Shown here: piece after piece, positions 17,367-24,971 of the stretch
Numbering within the stretch: the stretch's first letter is position 1
How the letters are laid out: each line of letters begins with the position of its first letter
Source: JBBQSN01 sp963825505
GTDB lineage: Bacteria > Actinomycetota > Actinomycetes > Actinomycetales > CAWJMD01
Direction: 5' to 3'
DNA: 64,000 nucleotides
NCBI GenBank assembly: GCA_963825505.1
Contig: CAWGTL010000008.1
Location: forward strand, 256,015-320,014
Position numbers and translations under genes: made by a program
The notes under the pieces: model-generated
Seen by the model: the letters and a program-made list of their open reading frames with translations, nothing else
Database searches by the model: none
Told to the model about the DNA's origin: nothing

Positions 17367-18191
17367 TCACGACGTGCTCGCCGCGCGGCGAGGCGGCCAG
17401 GTGGCGGGTGGTCGCTGCGACGCGCGCCAGGAGGTGACGACCTCCTGGGACACCGCCGGGTCGGCCACGTTCGTGCGCCAGGCGTCGTCGAGCTGCTCGA
17501 CGGTCCGGGCGCCGTCCCGTCGCTCGGGGCAACGGGCCAGCTCGCGCTCCAGCGCGGTGCGGTACGCGTCGTCGGCGAAGGGGTCCTTCCCGGGCCGGTC
17601 GCGCGGGACGAGCAGCACGTCGCCGCGGGGAAGGTGCCTCCGCTCGGCGTCGTCGCGGTCCACGACGACGAGGGAGGCGCTCGCCACGGAGTGCAACGGG
17701 TCCTCTGCTCCGTGCGGCGCGCTCACGCCCTCGACGGCGAGACCCGGGACGTCGCAGAGCTCGCGCTCCCACCGTGCCAGCGTCGATCCACCGGACGACC
17801 CCTCGGACCCGGGCTGCGCCACCAGGACGAGCAGCAGCGCGTCACCGCGCCGGAGCGCCTCCTCGACGGCGACGCGGACGACGTCCGGGTCCCTGGCCGT
17901 CCCGTGCAGGACGGCGACGACCGTGCGCCGCCCGGCCGGCGCACCGACGTCGACAGCCAGGACGGGGCAGCGGACCGAGTCGAGGATCTGCTCCTCGCCC
18001 AGCCCCGCCCGCGACACGACGACGAGGTCGCCGGCCTCGCCCGGACGGCGTCCGGTGCCCGCGGTGGGGATGACACGCAGCCGTGCGTGTCGCGAGTCCG
18101 CCTCGTCCTGAGCCCGGGCGAGCACGCCGACGAGATCGTCGGAGCGGCGGGTGACCACCAGCACCTCGGGTCGCGTGGTCTCGTGCGGCAT
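17367..18191 (-). CDS. Divergent universal-stress-like protein
   Basis: 274 residues. The fold pattern of UspA domains is visible (EVLVVTRRSDDLVG, DLVVVSRAGLGEEQILDS, CPVLAVDV, TVVAVLHGTARDPDVVRVAVEEA) but the DGS opening and the G-x2-G-x9-GS nucleotide loop are lost in both halves, so ATP binding is doubtful. The last 60 residues have no family resemblance and are Arg/Trp/Pro-rich. The start ATG at 18191 is preceded by a run of GGAGG units. The gene diverges from the canonical USP at 18399 across a region with two DosR-like boxes, and it is 126 nt upstream of ppdK on the same strand. Whether ppdK is transcribed with it is open. Confidence 0.65.
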   Translation of the reverse strand: MPHETTRPEVLVVTRRSDDLVGVLARAQDEADSRHARLRVIPTAGTGRRPGEAGDLVVVSRAGLGEEQILDSVRCPVLAVDVGAPAGRRTVVAVLHGTARDPDVVRVAVEEALRRGDALLLVLVAQPGSEGSSGGSTLARWERELCDVPGLAVEGVSAPHGAEDPLHSVASASLVVVDRDDAERRHLPRGDVLLVPRDRPGKDPFADDAYRTALERELARCPERRDGARTVEQLDDAWRTNVADPAVSQEVVTSWRASQRPPATWPPRRAASTS

Positions 18192-18239
18192 CCTCCTCAC
18201 CTCCTCCTCCAGCCTGCGGCACCCCGTGCCGGTGGGGGA

Positions 18240-18253
18240 GGGGCGAAGGTCCC
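18240..18253. promoter_or_regulatory. DosR-like box, GGGGC-GAAG-GTCCC
   Basis: Nine of ten core positions match GGGAC-N4-GTCCC. It lies 48 nt before the minus-strand USP-like start at 18191 and 145 nt before the plus-strand USP start. Confidence 0.5.
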
Positions 18254-18299
18254 TGCTCGGCCGCCGTCGGCGCCCCTCACCCTCGTCCGCTCGGCCGTG

Positions 18300-18313
18300 C
18301 GGACCTTGGTCCT
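18300..18313. promoter_or_regulatory. DosR-like box, CGGAC-CTTG-GTCCT
   Basis: Eight of ten core positions match; GGACC-TT-GGTCC is an inverted repeat with a two-base centre. It ends exactly 85 nt before the USP start at 18399. Together with 18240-18253 it gives this divergent region two boxes, an arrangement common at strong DosR promoters. Confidence 0.55.
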
Positions 18314-18398
18314 GCCCTGGGGGGTCCACCGGCTCTTCTCCCGCACCCACCGCCGACGCACGGTGGGACCGTCCGCCCTGAGAGAGATTGGACCTGAG

Positions 18399-19319
18399 AT
18401 GAGCCCCCACCGCGGCTTCGACGACACCCCGTTCACGCCGAGTCGCGTCGTGCTCGCCTACGACGGGTCGGCACCCGCCATCACGGCGTTGGAGACCGCT
18501 GCCGGCCTGGCCCGGGACAGGGGCGTCGAGCTCGTCCTGGTCTGCTCGGTGCAGCACCCCGACCAGGCCACGCTCCGGTGGTCGGTCGACTCGGCGCGCA
18601 CGATCCTGGACGCAGCGCTCGACCGGTGCCGGGCCACGCTCGGGGTGCCGCGCACCACCGGACACCTGGGCGTCGGCTCGGCCGTGCGCGAGGTCCTCGA
18701 CGTCGCGCGCCCGGACGACCTGCTCGTCGTCGGCACGCACAGCAGCGGGGTCGTGGCCAGGGCGCTGATGGGATCCACGAGCAGCGCGCTGGTGACGAGG
18801 GCTCGTCAGCCGGTCCTGGTCGTGCGAGAGGCCGCGGTGGCGCCGCAGGCGCCGGTCGTGGTCGGCGTCGACGGTTCGCCGTCCTGCGCCGCCGCAGTGC
18901 GCCTTGCTGCGGCCCACGCCGATGCCGCCGAAGTCCCTCTCCTCGCCGTCGCGGCGGCCCCACCCCTGGTCGACGCCAGCGGGTACCTGACGGGGCCGAG
19001 TCAGACGCAGGTGGAGCGCGCGGCGGCCGAGCTCGCGGAGGCCGTCGCCGGGTTGGCGGACCGGTACCCGGACCTCGTGGTGCAGCAGGAGGTGGACCGT
19101 GCCCACCCCGTCGAGGCCCTGGTGCGTGCCTCCCGCCACGCGAGGCTCCTCGTCGTCGGGAGCAGGGGCAGGAGCGGTCTGCGATCGATCGGGCTCGGGT
19201 CGGTCAGCCGCAAGGTCGTCCAGCTCGCCCACTGCTCGGTCCTCGTGGTTCCCGCGAGCCGCACGCGGACACCGGTCCCGTCGCCGGATCCTGCCGTCGT
19301 CGAGCACCCCGTCGGGTGA
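18399..19319 (+). CDS. Tandem universal stress protein
   Basis: 306 residues with two complete UspA domains: VVLAYDGSAPAITAL ... VVGTHSSGVVARALMGSTS and VVVGVDGSPSCAAAV ... VVGSRGRSGLRSIGLGSVS. Both keep the ATP-binding loop. It starts at ATG 18399 with a weak AGAGAG site; the frame is open upstream but only as antisense to ppdK. It is the closest paralogue of the USP at 2864. Two DosR-like boxes lie in front. Six bases separate it from the membrane/F420-like gene downstream, which is probably co-transcribed. Confidence 0.9.
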   Translation: MSPHRGFDDTPFTPSRVVLAYDGSAPAITALETAAGLARDRGVELVLVCSVQHPDQATLRWSVDSARTILDAALDRCRATLGVPRTTGHLGVGSAVREVLDVARPDDLLVVGTHSSGVVARALMGSTSSALVTRARQPVLVVREAAVAPQAPVVVGVDGSPSCAAAVRLAAAHADAAEVPLLAVAAAPPLVDASGYLTGPSQTQVERAAAELAEAVAGLADRYPDLVVQQEVDRAHPVEALVRASRHARLLVVGSRGRSGLRSIGLGSVSRKVVQLAHCSVLVVPASRTRTPVPSPDPAVVEHPVG

Positions 19320-19325
19320 GCCGTC

Positions 19326-20387
19326 ATGGCGTTGCAGGCTCCCTCGCCGACCGGCCGCGTGCCGGCGCGCGAGCACGCACCGAGAGCAGTTGTGCCCCTG
19401 CGGATCTGGATCCTGGCCCTGGCCGCCGCCGAGTCCGTCGGCATGCTCGCGGCCGCTGCCGCCGCGCGGACGGTCACCAGCGTCTTCGGTGAGACACCGC
19501 GCGGCGCAGACGCCCTCGGCGCCCTCGGCGTCCTCGTGGCGGGCGGACTGGTCGAGGCGACCGGCCTCGCCATCGCGACGGCACTGCTGCTCGGCCGGCA
19601 CCTACCAGGGCTGAGACGCCGGCGACTGGCGGCGGTCACCGTCCTGGTCGGGGCGACCGGGTGGGCGCTGGGTTCGGTCCCGGGCGTCCTCGCGTCGACG
19701 GGCGGCGGCGGGTCCGCACCACCGTGGTGGTGGGTGCTCGGCGCCGGCGCCCTGCTGGGTGCCTTCACCGGCGCGCTGCTCGGCGGGTCGCAGTCGCTCG
19801 TCCTGCGCCGGCTCGTCCCGCACCCCGTCCGCTGGGCTCTGGCGAGTGCTGCCGGGTGGACAGCGGCGATGGCGATCATCATGGTCGCCGCCACCGCACC
19901 AGACGCTGCCACGCCGACGGTCGCCGTCCTGGGCACGGCGGCCGCCGCGGGGGCGGTGGCGGGCGCGGTCCTCGGGGCCGTGCTGGGCACGGCGGCTCTC
20001 ACCGTCGATGGTGCGACCTTCACCTCGACCGTGGTCGCGCAGCTGCTGCGCGGACCCGCTCGGGCCGTGCTCGGGCACCACCTCGTGGTGCTGCGCGTGC
20101 GAGGAAGCGCCAGTGGACGGCTGCGGGAGGTACCGGTGTCGGTGGCTGGTGACCGGGAGGGGTGGGTGGTGCTCGTCTCGCACGCGGAGCGCAAGCGCTG
20201 GTGGCGCAACCTGCGTCGGCCGGCACCGGTGGAGGTGCTCCACCGAGGGGTGTGGTGGTCGACGACCGGCGAGGTCCTGCGGCCCGACGGTCCGGAGGCG
20301 CGGTGGGCGAGGACGACCTACCTGCGGGCGCACCCGCGGACCCGCCTGGACGACGTCGACGTCCTGGTCCGCCTGCGCCGGCCGTGA
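19326..20387 (+). CDS. Membrane protein fused to F420-nitroreductase-like domain
   Basis: 353 residues. Residues 20 to about 235 form roughly six hydrophobic helices, rich in Ala, Gly and Val with no charged clusters. From about 240 a small soluble domain begins: LRVRGSASGRLREVPVSV, EGWVVLVSHAER, KRWWRNLRRPAPVEVLHRG. This pattern (GRxSGxxRxxP..., W-x-N-L-R) is that of the deazaflavin (F420)-dependent nitroreductase/DUF385 family, including Ddn. Such domains are normally free-standing at 140-160 residues, so fusion to a membrane module is unusual. The start is six bases after the USP stop. Membrane quinone or nitro-compound reduction with F420H2 is an inference from the C-terminal family only. 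The N-terminal half is unrecognised. Confidence 0.65.
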   Translation: MALQAPSPTGRVPAREHAPRAVVPLRIWILALAAAESVGMLAAAAAARTVTSVFGETPRGADALGALGVLVAGGLVEATGLAIATALLLGRHLPGLRRRRLAAVTVLVGATGWALGSVPGVLASTGGGGSAPPWWWVLGAGALLGAFTGALLGGSQSLVLRRLVPHPVRWALASAAGWTAAMAIIMVAATAPDAATPTVAVLGTAAAAGAVAGAVLGAVLGTAALTVDGATFTSTVVAQLLRGPARAVLGHHLVVLRVRGSASGRLREVPVSVAGDREGWVVLVSHAERKRWWRNLRRPAPVEVLHRGVWWSTTGEVLRPDGPEARWARTTYLRAHPRTRLDDVDVLVRLRRP

Positions 20388-20533
20388 CCGACCACCGCCG
20401 TCGGGCCGGACCCGCTGCAAGCGGTCATGGGGGTGATGGCCGCGGCGATCGCCGGGTGCGGGATCCGCCGTCGCCGCGGCTGAACCAACGCGTGACGGTC
20501 AGCCGGCGCATGCGGCGCACCCGTGGCAGACGA

Positions 20534-20567
20534 CCGCCCCGGACACCTTGGGAGGTGGCCGGGGCGG
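20534..20567. terminator. Strong hairpin terminator downstream of glnA
   Basis: CCGCCCCGG (20534-20542) pairs with CCGGGGCGG (20559-20567); inside, CACC and GGTG extend the stem after one A/G mismatch, leaving a six-base TTGGGA loop. It lies 49 nt beyond the glnA stop and 147 nt beyond the convergent membrane gene, so it may serve both. No T-tract. Confidence 0.65.
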
Positions 20568-20615
20568 CGTCCGTGCAGGTCGGGGGCTCACGCGGGTGAG
20601 CCGGACCGCGGGGGA

Positions 20616-22040
20616 TCAGCAGTCGTAGTACATCTCGAACTCGTGCGGGTGCGGGCGGAACCGGATCGGGTCGATCTCCTTGGTGCGCTTGTACTCGATC
20701 CAGGTCTCGACCAGGTCGGGGGTGAACACGTCGCCCTCGGTGAGGTACTCGTGGTCCTCCTCGAGCGCGTCGAGCACCGCGCCCAGCGAGCCCGGGACCT
20801 GCGGGATCGACGCGTGCTCCTCCGGCGGCAGCTCGTAGAGGTCCTTGTCGACCGGGTCTGCCGGCTCGATCCGGTTCTTGATGCCGTCGAGGCCGGCCAT
20901 CAGCATCGCCGAGAACGCCAGGTACGGGTTCGACGACGGGTCGGGCACGCGGAACTCGATCCGCTTCGCCTTCGGGTTGGATCCGGTGATCGGGATCCGG
21001 ACGCAGGCCGAGCGGTTGCGGGCCGAGTACACCAGGTTGACCGGCGCCTCGTAGCCCGGCACCAGCCGGTGGAACGAGTTCATCGTCGGGTTGGTGAACG
21101 CGAGCAGCGACGGCGCGTGCTTGAGCAGGCCGCCGATGTACCAGCGCGCCGTGTCGGACAGGCCGCCGTAGCCGCGCTCGTCGTAGAACAGCGGGTCTCC
21201 GTCCTTCCACAGCGACTGGTGCACGTGCATGCCGGAGCCGTTGTCGCCGAAGAGGGGCTTCGGCATGAAGGTCGCGGTCTTGCCGAAGGCGTGGGCGACG
21301 TTCTTCACCACGTACTTGAACAGCATCACCTTGTCGGCGGACTTGGCGAGGGCGTCGAAGCGGTAGTTGATCTCGGCCTGTCCCGCCGTACCGACCTCGT
21401 GGTGCGAGCGCTCGACCTGCAGGCCGAGGGCGTCGAGCTCGGTGCAGATCGCGTCGCGCAGGTCGGCGAAGTGGTCGACCGGCGGCACCGGGAAGTACCC
21501 GCCCTTGTACGGAGTCTTGTGCCCGAGGTTGCCGCCCTCCTCGACGCGACCGCTGTTCCAGGCGCCCTCGATGGAGTCGATGTAGTAGTAGCCGGCGTTC
21601 TGCTTGGTCTCGAACCGCACGTCGTCGAAGATGTAGAACTCCGCCTCGGGGGCGAAGAACGCGGTGTCGGCGATGCCGGTGGAGCGCAGGTACGCCTCGG
21701 CCTTCGAGGCCACCTGCCGCGGGTCGCGGCTGTACGGCTCGTCGGTGAGCGGGTCGGTGATGCTGAAGTTGATGTTGAGCGTCTTGGCCGTCCGGAACGG
21801 GTCGATGTAGGCGGTCTCCACGTCGGGGATCAGCTTCATGTCCGACTCGTGGATCGCCTGGAACCCACGGATCGACGAGCCGTCGAACATCTGCCCGTCG
21901 GTGAAGAACGCCTCGTCGACCGACGCGGCCGGGACGTTGAAGTGCTGCATCTGGCCTGGCAGGTCGCAGAACCGGACGTCGATGAACTTGACGTCCTCGT
22001 CCTTGAGGTACTTGAGCACCTCGGCGGCGTCCTTGAACAT
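20616..22040 (-). CDS. glnA: Glutamine synthetase, type I
   Basis: 474 residues, the normal GSI length. It joins ammonia to glutamate using ATP. Visible landmarks: MFDGSSIRGFQ near residue 50, PEAEFYIFD near 130, HHEVGTAGQAEINYRF near 210, GDNGSGMHVHQSLW near 268, and NRIEPADPVDKDLYELP near 400, which carries the adenylylation tyrosine of the regulated beta-type enzymes. Start ATG 22040 has GAGGAGG six bases upstream. A complete GlnR box lies 76 nt upstream, so transcription should respond to nitrogen status. The neighbours (divergent RDD protein) match the conserved actinobacterial arrangement. No adenylyltransferase gene is in the window. Confidence 0.97.
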   Translation of the reverse strand: MFKDAAEVLKYLKDEDVKFIDVRFCDLPGQMQHFNVPAASVDEAFFTDGQMFDGSSIRGFQAIHESDMKLIPDVETAYIDPFRTAKTLNINFSITDPLTDEPYSRDPRQVASKAEAYLRSTGIADTAFFAPEAEFYIFDDVRFETKQNAGYYYIDSIEGAWNSGRVEEGGNLGHKTPYKGGYFPVPPVDHFADLRDAICTELDALGLQVERSHHEVGTAGQAEINYRFDALAKSADKVMLFKYVVKNVAHAFGKTATFMPKPLFGDNGSGMHVHQSLWKDGDPLFYDERGYGGLSDTARWYIGGLLKHAPSLLAFTNPTMNSFHRLVPGYEAPVNLVYSARNRSACVRIPITGSNPKAKRIEFRVPDPSSNPYLAFSAMLMAGLDGIKNRIEPADPVDKDLYELPPEEHASIPQVPGSLGAVLDALEEDHEYLTEGDVFTPDLVETWIEYKRTKEIDPIRFRPHPHEFEMYYDC

Positions 22041-22115
22041 CCATTCCTCCTCGTCGGCGCGCCCGTGCGGGCGGCCCAGCGGGTGTCGGGTCGTGGGCGA
22101 CGCTAGGGCGGGGCA

Positions 22116-22153
22116 GTTTCCCGTCGGTGTCCCTCATGTTTCCCCGGCGTTAC
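22116..22153 (-). promoter_or_regulatory. GlnR box of glnA
   Basis: Read toward glnA the sequence is GTAAC-n6-GAAAC-n6-GACAC-n6-GAAAC. This is the four-part actinobacterial GlnR pattern (gTnAC-n6-GaAAC twice) with exact six-base spacers and only one deviating base (GACAC). Its near edge is 76 nt from the glnA start. The same region also fronts the divergent RDD gene. Confidence 0.85.
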
Positions 22154-22204
22154 GTCGCGGCGGCCTCGAACCTACCGCCAGCGGGCGGGCGCGGACGGTC
22201 GGGC

Positions 22205-22210
22205 TAGCCT
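22205..22210 (+). promoter_or_regulatory. -10 element for leaderless RDD transcript
   Basis: TAGCCT lies six bases before the GTG at 22217. This puts the expected transcription start at the start codon itself, with no room for a ribosome binding site. Confidence 0.5.
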
Positions 22211-22216
22211 CGTCCC

Positions 22217-22660
22217 GTGGTCGACCGCCGTGACGTCGCGTCCTGGATGGAGGGCCCGCCGTCCGCCCAGGAGCGCGGGCTCGGGTACCCCGGGGAGCAC
22301 CTCGGGCTGCCCGAGCAGGGCAGCGGCTCGGTGGCCCGGGTGCCGCGCCGGCTCGCCGCGCTCGTTCTGGACTGGCTCGGCTGCCTGCTCGTCTCCAGCG
22401 CGTTCTTCGACGGCGACCCCTGGGCCACCCTCGGGGTCTTCGCGGCCTTGCACGTCCTGACCGTCGGCACGATCGGCGCGAGCCCGGGGCACGCGCTGCT
22501 CGGGATGCGGCTGCAGCGGCTCGACGGTCGCTGGGCCGGCCCGCTGCCGGCGCTCGTCCGCACCGTCCTGCTCTGCCTCGTCGTCCCCGCGGTCGTCTAC
22601 GACCGCGACCAGCGCGGGCTGCACGACCGGGCCGTGCGGACGGTGCTGGTCCGCCGCTAG
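22217..22660 (+). CDS. RDD family membrane protein
   Basis: 147 residues. The RDD domain is recognisable by RRLAALVLDWLGCLL in the first helix, PGHALLGMRLQRLDG between helices, and the closing DQRGLHDRAVRT. About three membrane helices are present. Its start is a GTG placed six bases after a TAGCCT -10 hexamer, so it is probably leaderless. The molecular role of RDD proteins is not settled; some act in ion transport. Its place opposite glnA is a familiar actinobacterial layout. It is convergent with the azoreductase, the two stop codons overlapping in CTAG. Confidence 0.8.
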   Translation: MVDRRDVASWMEGPPSAQERGLGYPGEHLGLPEQGSGSVARVPRRLAALVLDWLGCLLVSSAFFDGDPWATLGVFAALHVLTVGTIGASPGHALLGMRLQRLDGRWAGPLPALVRTVLLCLVVPAVVYDRDQRGLHDRAVRTVLVRR

Positions 22661-23349
22661 CCCGCCGCCGGCGCCTCGTCGCCCACAGCCTGCCGCGGGG
22701 TCGGTACCGCGACCGCGACCGCGAGCTCGGCCGCGAGCCGCACCGCCTCGGCCGTCGCCCGACCGATGGCGGCTGCCTTCAGCTCGGGTCCCATGTCCAC
22801 CGGCTGGGCGTGGACGAAGTGCAGCTCGGGGACGCCGCAGAACCCGAAGATCGCGCGCAGGTAGGGCTCCTGGAAGTCGAAGGCGTGCATCGGTCCGCCC
22901 GCGGAGTAGTCGCCGCCTCGGCTCGTGAGGAACACGATCCGCCGGTCGTGGCACAGCCCGTGCGGGATCCCCTGCTCGTCGTACCGGAACAGGTACCCGG
23001 GCTGGACGACGGCGTCGATGTAGTACTTCAGGGCGTAGGGGATGTTGAAGTTCCACATCGGCGAGGACACCACCACCAGGTCGGTGGTCATGAACTGGTC
23101 GATCAGGCTCTCGATCTCGGCCCACGCGGGCTGGTGCCGCGGCCCCACCCGCAGACCGAGCATCAGCGCGTACTTGGTGTGGATGTTCATCCCGGCGACC
23201 GCCGGCAGCTCGTCCTCGTACAGGTCGAGCCGCTCCACCTCGAGGTCGGGCACCTTCTCTCGCAGCGCGTTGAGGAAGGCAGCGGTCACGGTCAGGGTGC
23301 TCGACTCCGCGGCGGGCCTGGGGGTGGCGACGACATTCAGGACTCGCAT
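22657..23349 (-). CDS. azoR: FMN-dependent NADH-azoreductase family protein
   Basis: 230 residues. The flavodoxin-like fold of the AzoR/NQO1 family is shown by the N-terminal VLNVVATPRPAAESSTLT (phosphate loop), then LVVVSSPMWNFNIPYALKYYIDAVVQPGYLF (the P-M-W/Y-N-F-x-I-P hallmark) and FLTSRGGDYSAGG. These enzymes use NADH and FMN for two-electron reduction of quinones and azo compounds. The start ATG at 23349 has AGGAGAG about a dozen bases upstream. The last 20 residues beyond the family core are Ala/Val-rich. Quinone detoxification is the likely physiological role. A perfect 15-bp palindrome lies 117 nt upstream. Confidence 0.85.
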   Translation of the reverse strand: MRVLNVVATPRPAAESSTLTVTAAFLNALREKVPDLEVERLDLYEDELPAVAGMNIHTKYALMLGLRVGPRHQPAWAEIESLIDQFMTTDLVVVSSPMWNFNIPYALKYYIDAVVQPGYLFRYDEQGIPHGLCHDRRIVFLTSRGGDYSAGGPMHAFDFQEPYLRAIFGFCGVPELHFVHAQPVDMGPELKAAAIGRATAEAVRLAAELAVAVAVPTPRQAVGDEAPAAG

Positions 23350-23465
23350 GGGTTGCCTCGTCAGGAGAGAGGGTGGCCCGAGTGTGACGAGACGCGGCTC
23401 CCCGAGCCGGACGCGTGGCGAGGGTGCGGCACCAGAGAACCGATCCGTGGACACCACGTCAAGGG

Positions 23466-23480
23466 GCAGGTCGGACCTGC
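23466..23480. repeat. 15-bp perfect palindrome between azoR and DUF1116
   Basis: GCAGGTC-G-GACCTGC. It is 36 nt beyond the DUF1116 stop and 117 nt before the azoR start. It could be a short terminator for the fdrA operon or an operator for azoR; the sequence does not decide. Confidence 0.45.
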
Positions 23481-23516
23481 GCCGATTGTCGTCCCTCCGC
23501 GATCGGCGGTCAGCCG

Positions 23517-24971
23517 TCAGCCGGCCGCCTCCGCGAGGGCGCGCAGGGCGGCGGTGAAGCACTCCGCGGGCGGTGTGACGAGCCCGGCGCCGACCTGGCC
23601 CGTGCCGGCGACCTTGCCGGCCATCCCGGTGTTGATCTGCGGCAGGACCCCGGTGCGCACCACGGCGGTGACGTCGATCCCGACCGGGGTGCCGCGGAAG
23701 CCCATCGACGCGATCTGGAACGCCGGGTGCTCGCCGAGGGTGATCTCGTACATCCGCCGGGTCGTGCGCACCGCCGTGCCGGAGTCGCCGCCGACGAAGG
23801 CGACGATCGCGGGAGCGGCCGCCATCGCGAAGCCGCCGATGCCGGCGGTCTCGGTGATGGCGGAGTCGCCGATGTCGGGGTTGGCGTCGTCCGGCCCGTA
23901 GGAGCCGAGGAAGAGACCTTCCGGGACGAGGGCCGGGGCGGTGAACCACCGGTCGCCCGTGCCCGAGACCTGGACGCCGAAGTCGGTGCCGTTACGTGCC
24001 ATCGCCACCACGAGCGTCGAGCCCGGGACGTCGCGGCCGGCGTCGAGCGCGAGCTTGCACGCCGGCATCACCAGGTTGAGGAAGAAGTGGTCGTTGCCGT
24101 TGCAGAAGCGCACGACCTCGGCGACCTGGCGCGGCTCGGCACCGAGCTCGAGCAGCTCCGGCACCAGCTCGCGCACCAGCATCATCGTCCCGGCCCGGTT
24201 GCGGTTGTGGCCCTCGTCCCCCATCTGCAGCATCTGCGCGACGATCGCGCGCACGTCGACCGGCCCGGCCTCGGACCCGACCCGCCGACGCACGGCCTGC
24301 TGCAGCAGCGGCCCGAGGACCGACGACATCCACCGCAGCCGCTCGACCACCTCGGGCCCGAAGGCGCCGTACCGCAGCACCTTGCCCAGACCCTCGTTGA
24401 GCGTGCAGAAGGCGGTGCGCCCGTTCGAGGGGTCGCGCAGCTCGAACACCCACATCGACGGGCTGACCACCCCGGCCATCGGGCCGACCGCCGAGTGGTG
24501 GTGGCACGGATCGAGCGTGATCGCCGAGCCGTCGCGCAGCGCCCCTGCCGCGAGCAGCCGCTCGGCCTCGTCCGCGTCGTCGGCCAGGCCCTCGAGCAGC
24601 ATCGCGCCGACCAGCGCTCCTCGCAGCGGTCCGGACGCGCGGTCCCAGCCGATGGGCGGGCCGGCGTGCAGGAACGTACCGGGAGCCAGACCGAGCGCCT
24701 CGGACGCCGGCCGCACGTCGACGAGCACGGCGCCGGACGCCAGCACGCGTTCCAGGGCGGTGCGGTTCGCTTCGGCGCGTCGCGGGTCGGCCAGCACCGC
24801 GGCCAGGTCGGCCTCGGTGCCCACCGGCGGCGGGCGCCAGTCGACCGGGTGGGTGGCCACCGCCTGGTCGGCCAGCGCCTCGGCGAACAGGCTGACGCCG
24901 ACCGTCGTCACCGACGACGGACCGACGAGCAGGTCGGACACGCTGGGGGACAACGCGTTCGGGGAGCTCAC
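23517..24971 (-). CDS. DUF1116 protein, transcarbamoylase subunit (AllG/YlbE-like)
   Basis: 484 residues of the DUF1116 family, found beside fdrA in E. coli (ylbE, recently called allG). Conserved patches visible: HAGPPIGWDRASGPLRGA near 130, DPCHHHSAVGPMAGVVSPSM near 165, MGDEGHNRNRAGT near 255, RFCNGNDHFFLNLVM near 295, and SMGFRGTPVGIDV near 425. The start is a GTG overlapping the fdrA stop (GTGA), so the two are co-translated. To my knowledge the E. coli trio forms an oxamate carbamoyltransferase that phosphorolyses oxalurate to oxamate and carbamoyl phosphate. Here the linked barbiturase suggests a different acyl-urea substrate. No membrane segment. Confidence 0.82.
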   Translation of the reverse strand: MSSPNALSPSVSDLLVGPSSVTTVGVSLFAEALADQAVATHPVDWRPPPVGTEADLAAVLADPRRAEANRTALERVLASGAVLVDVRPASEALGLAPGTFLHAGPPIGWDRASGPLRGALVGAMLLEGLADDADEAERLLAAGALRDGSAITLDPCHHHSAVGPMAGVVSPSMWVFELRDPSNGRTAFCTLNEGLGKVLRYGAFGPEVVERLRWMSSVLGPLLQQAVRRRVGSEAGPVDVRAIVAQMLQMGDEGHNRNRAGTMMLVRELVPELLELGAEPRQVAEVVRFCNGNDHFFLNLVMPACKLALDAGRDVPGSTLVVAMARNGTDFGVQVSGTGDRWFTAPALVPEGLFLGSYGPDDANPDIGDSAITETAGIGGFAMAAAPAIVAFVGGDSGTAVRTTRRMYEITLGEHPAFQIASMGFRGTPVGIDVTAVVRTGVLPQINTGMAGKVAGTGQVGAGLVTPPAECFTAALRALAEAAG

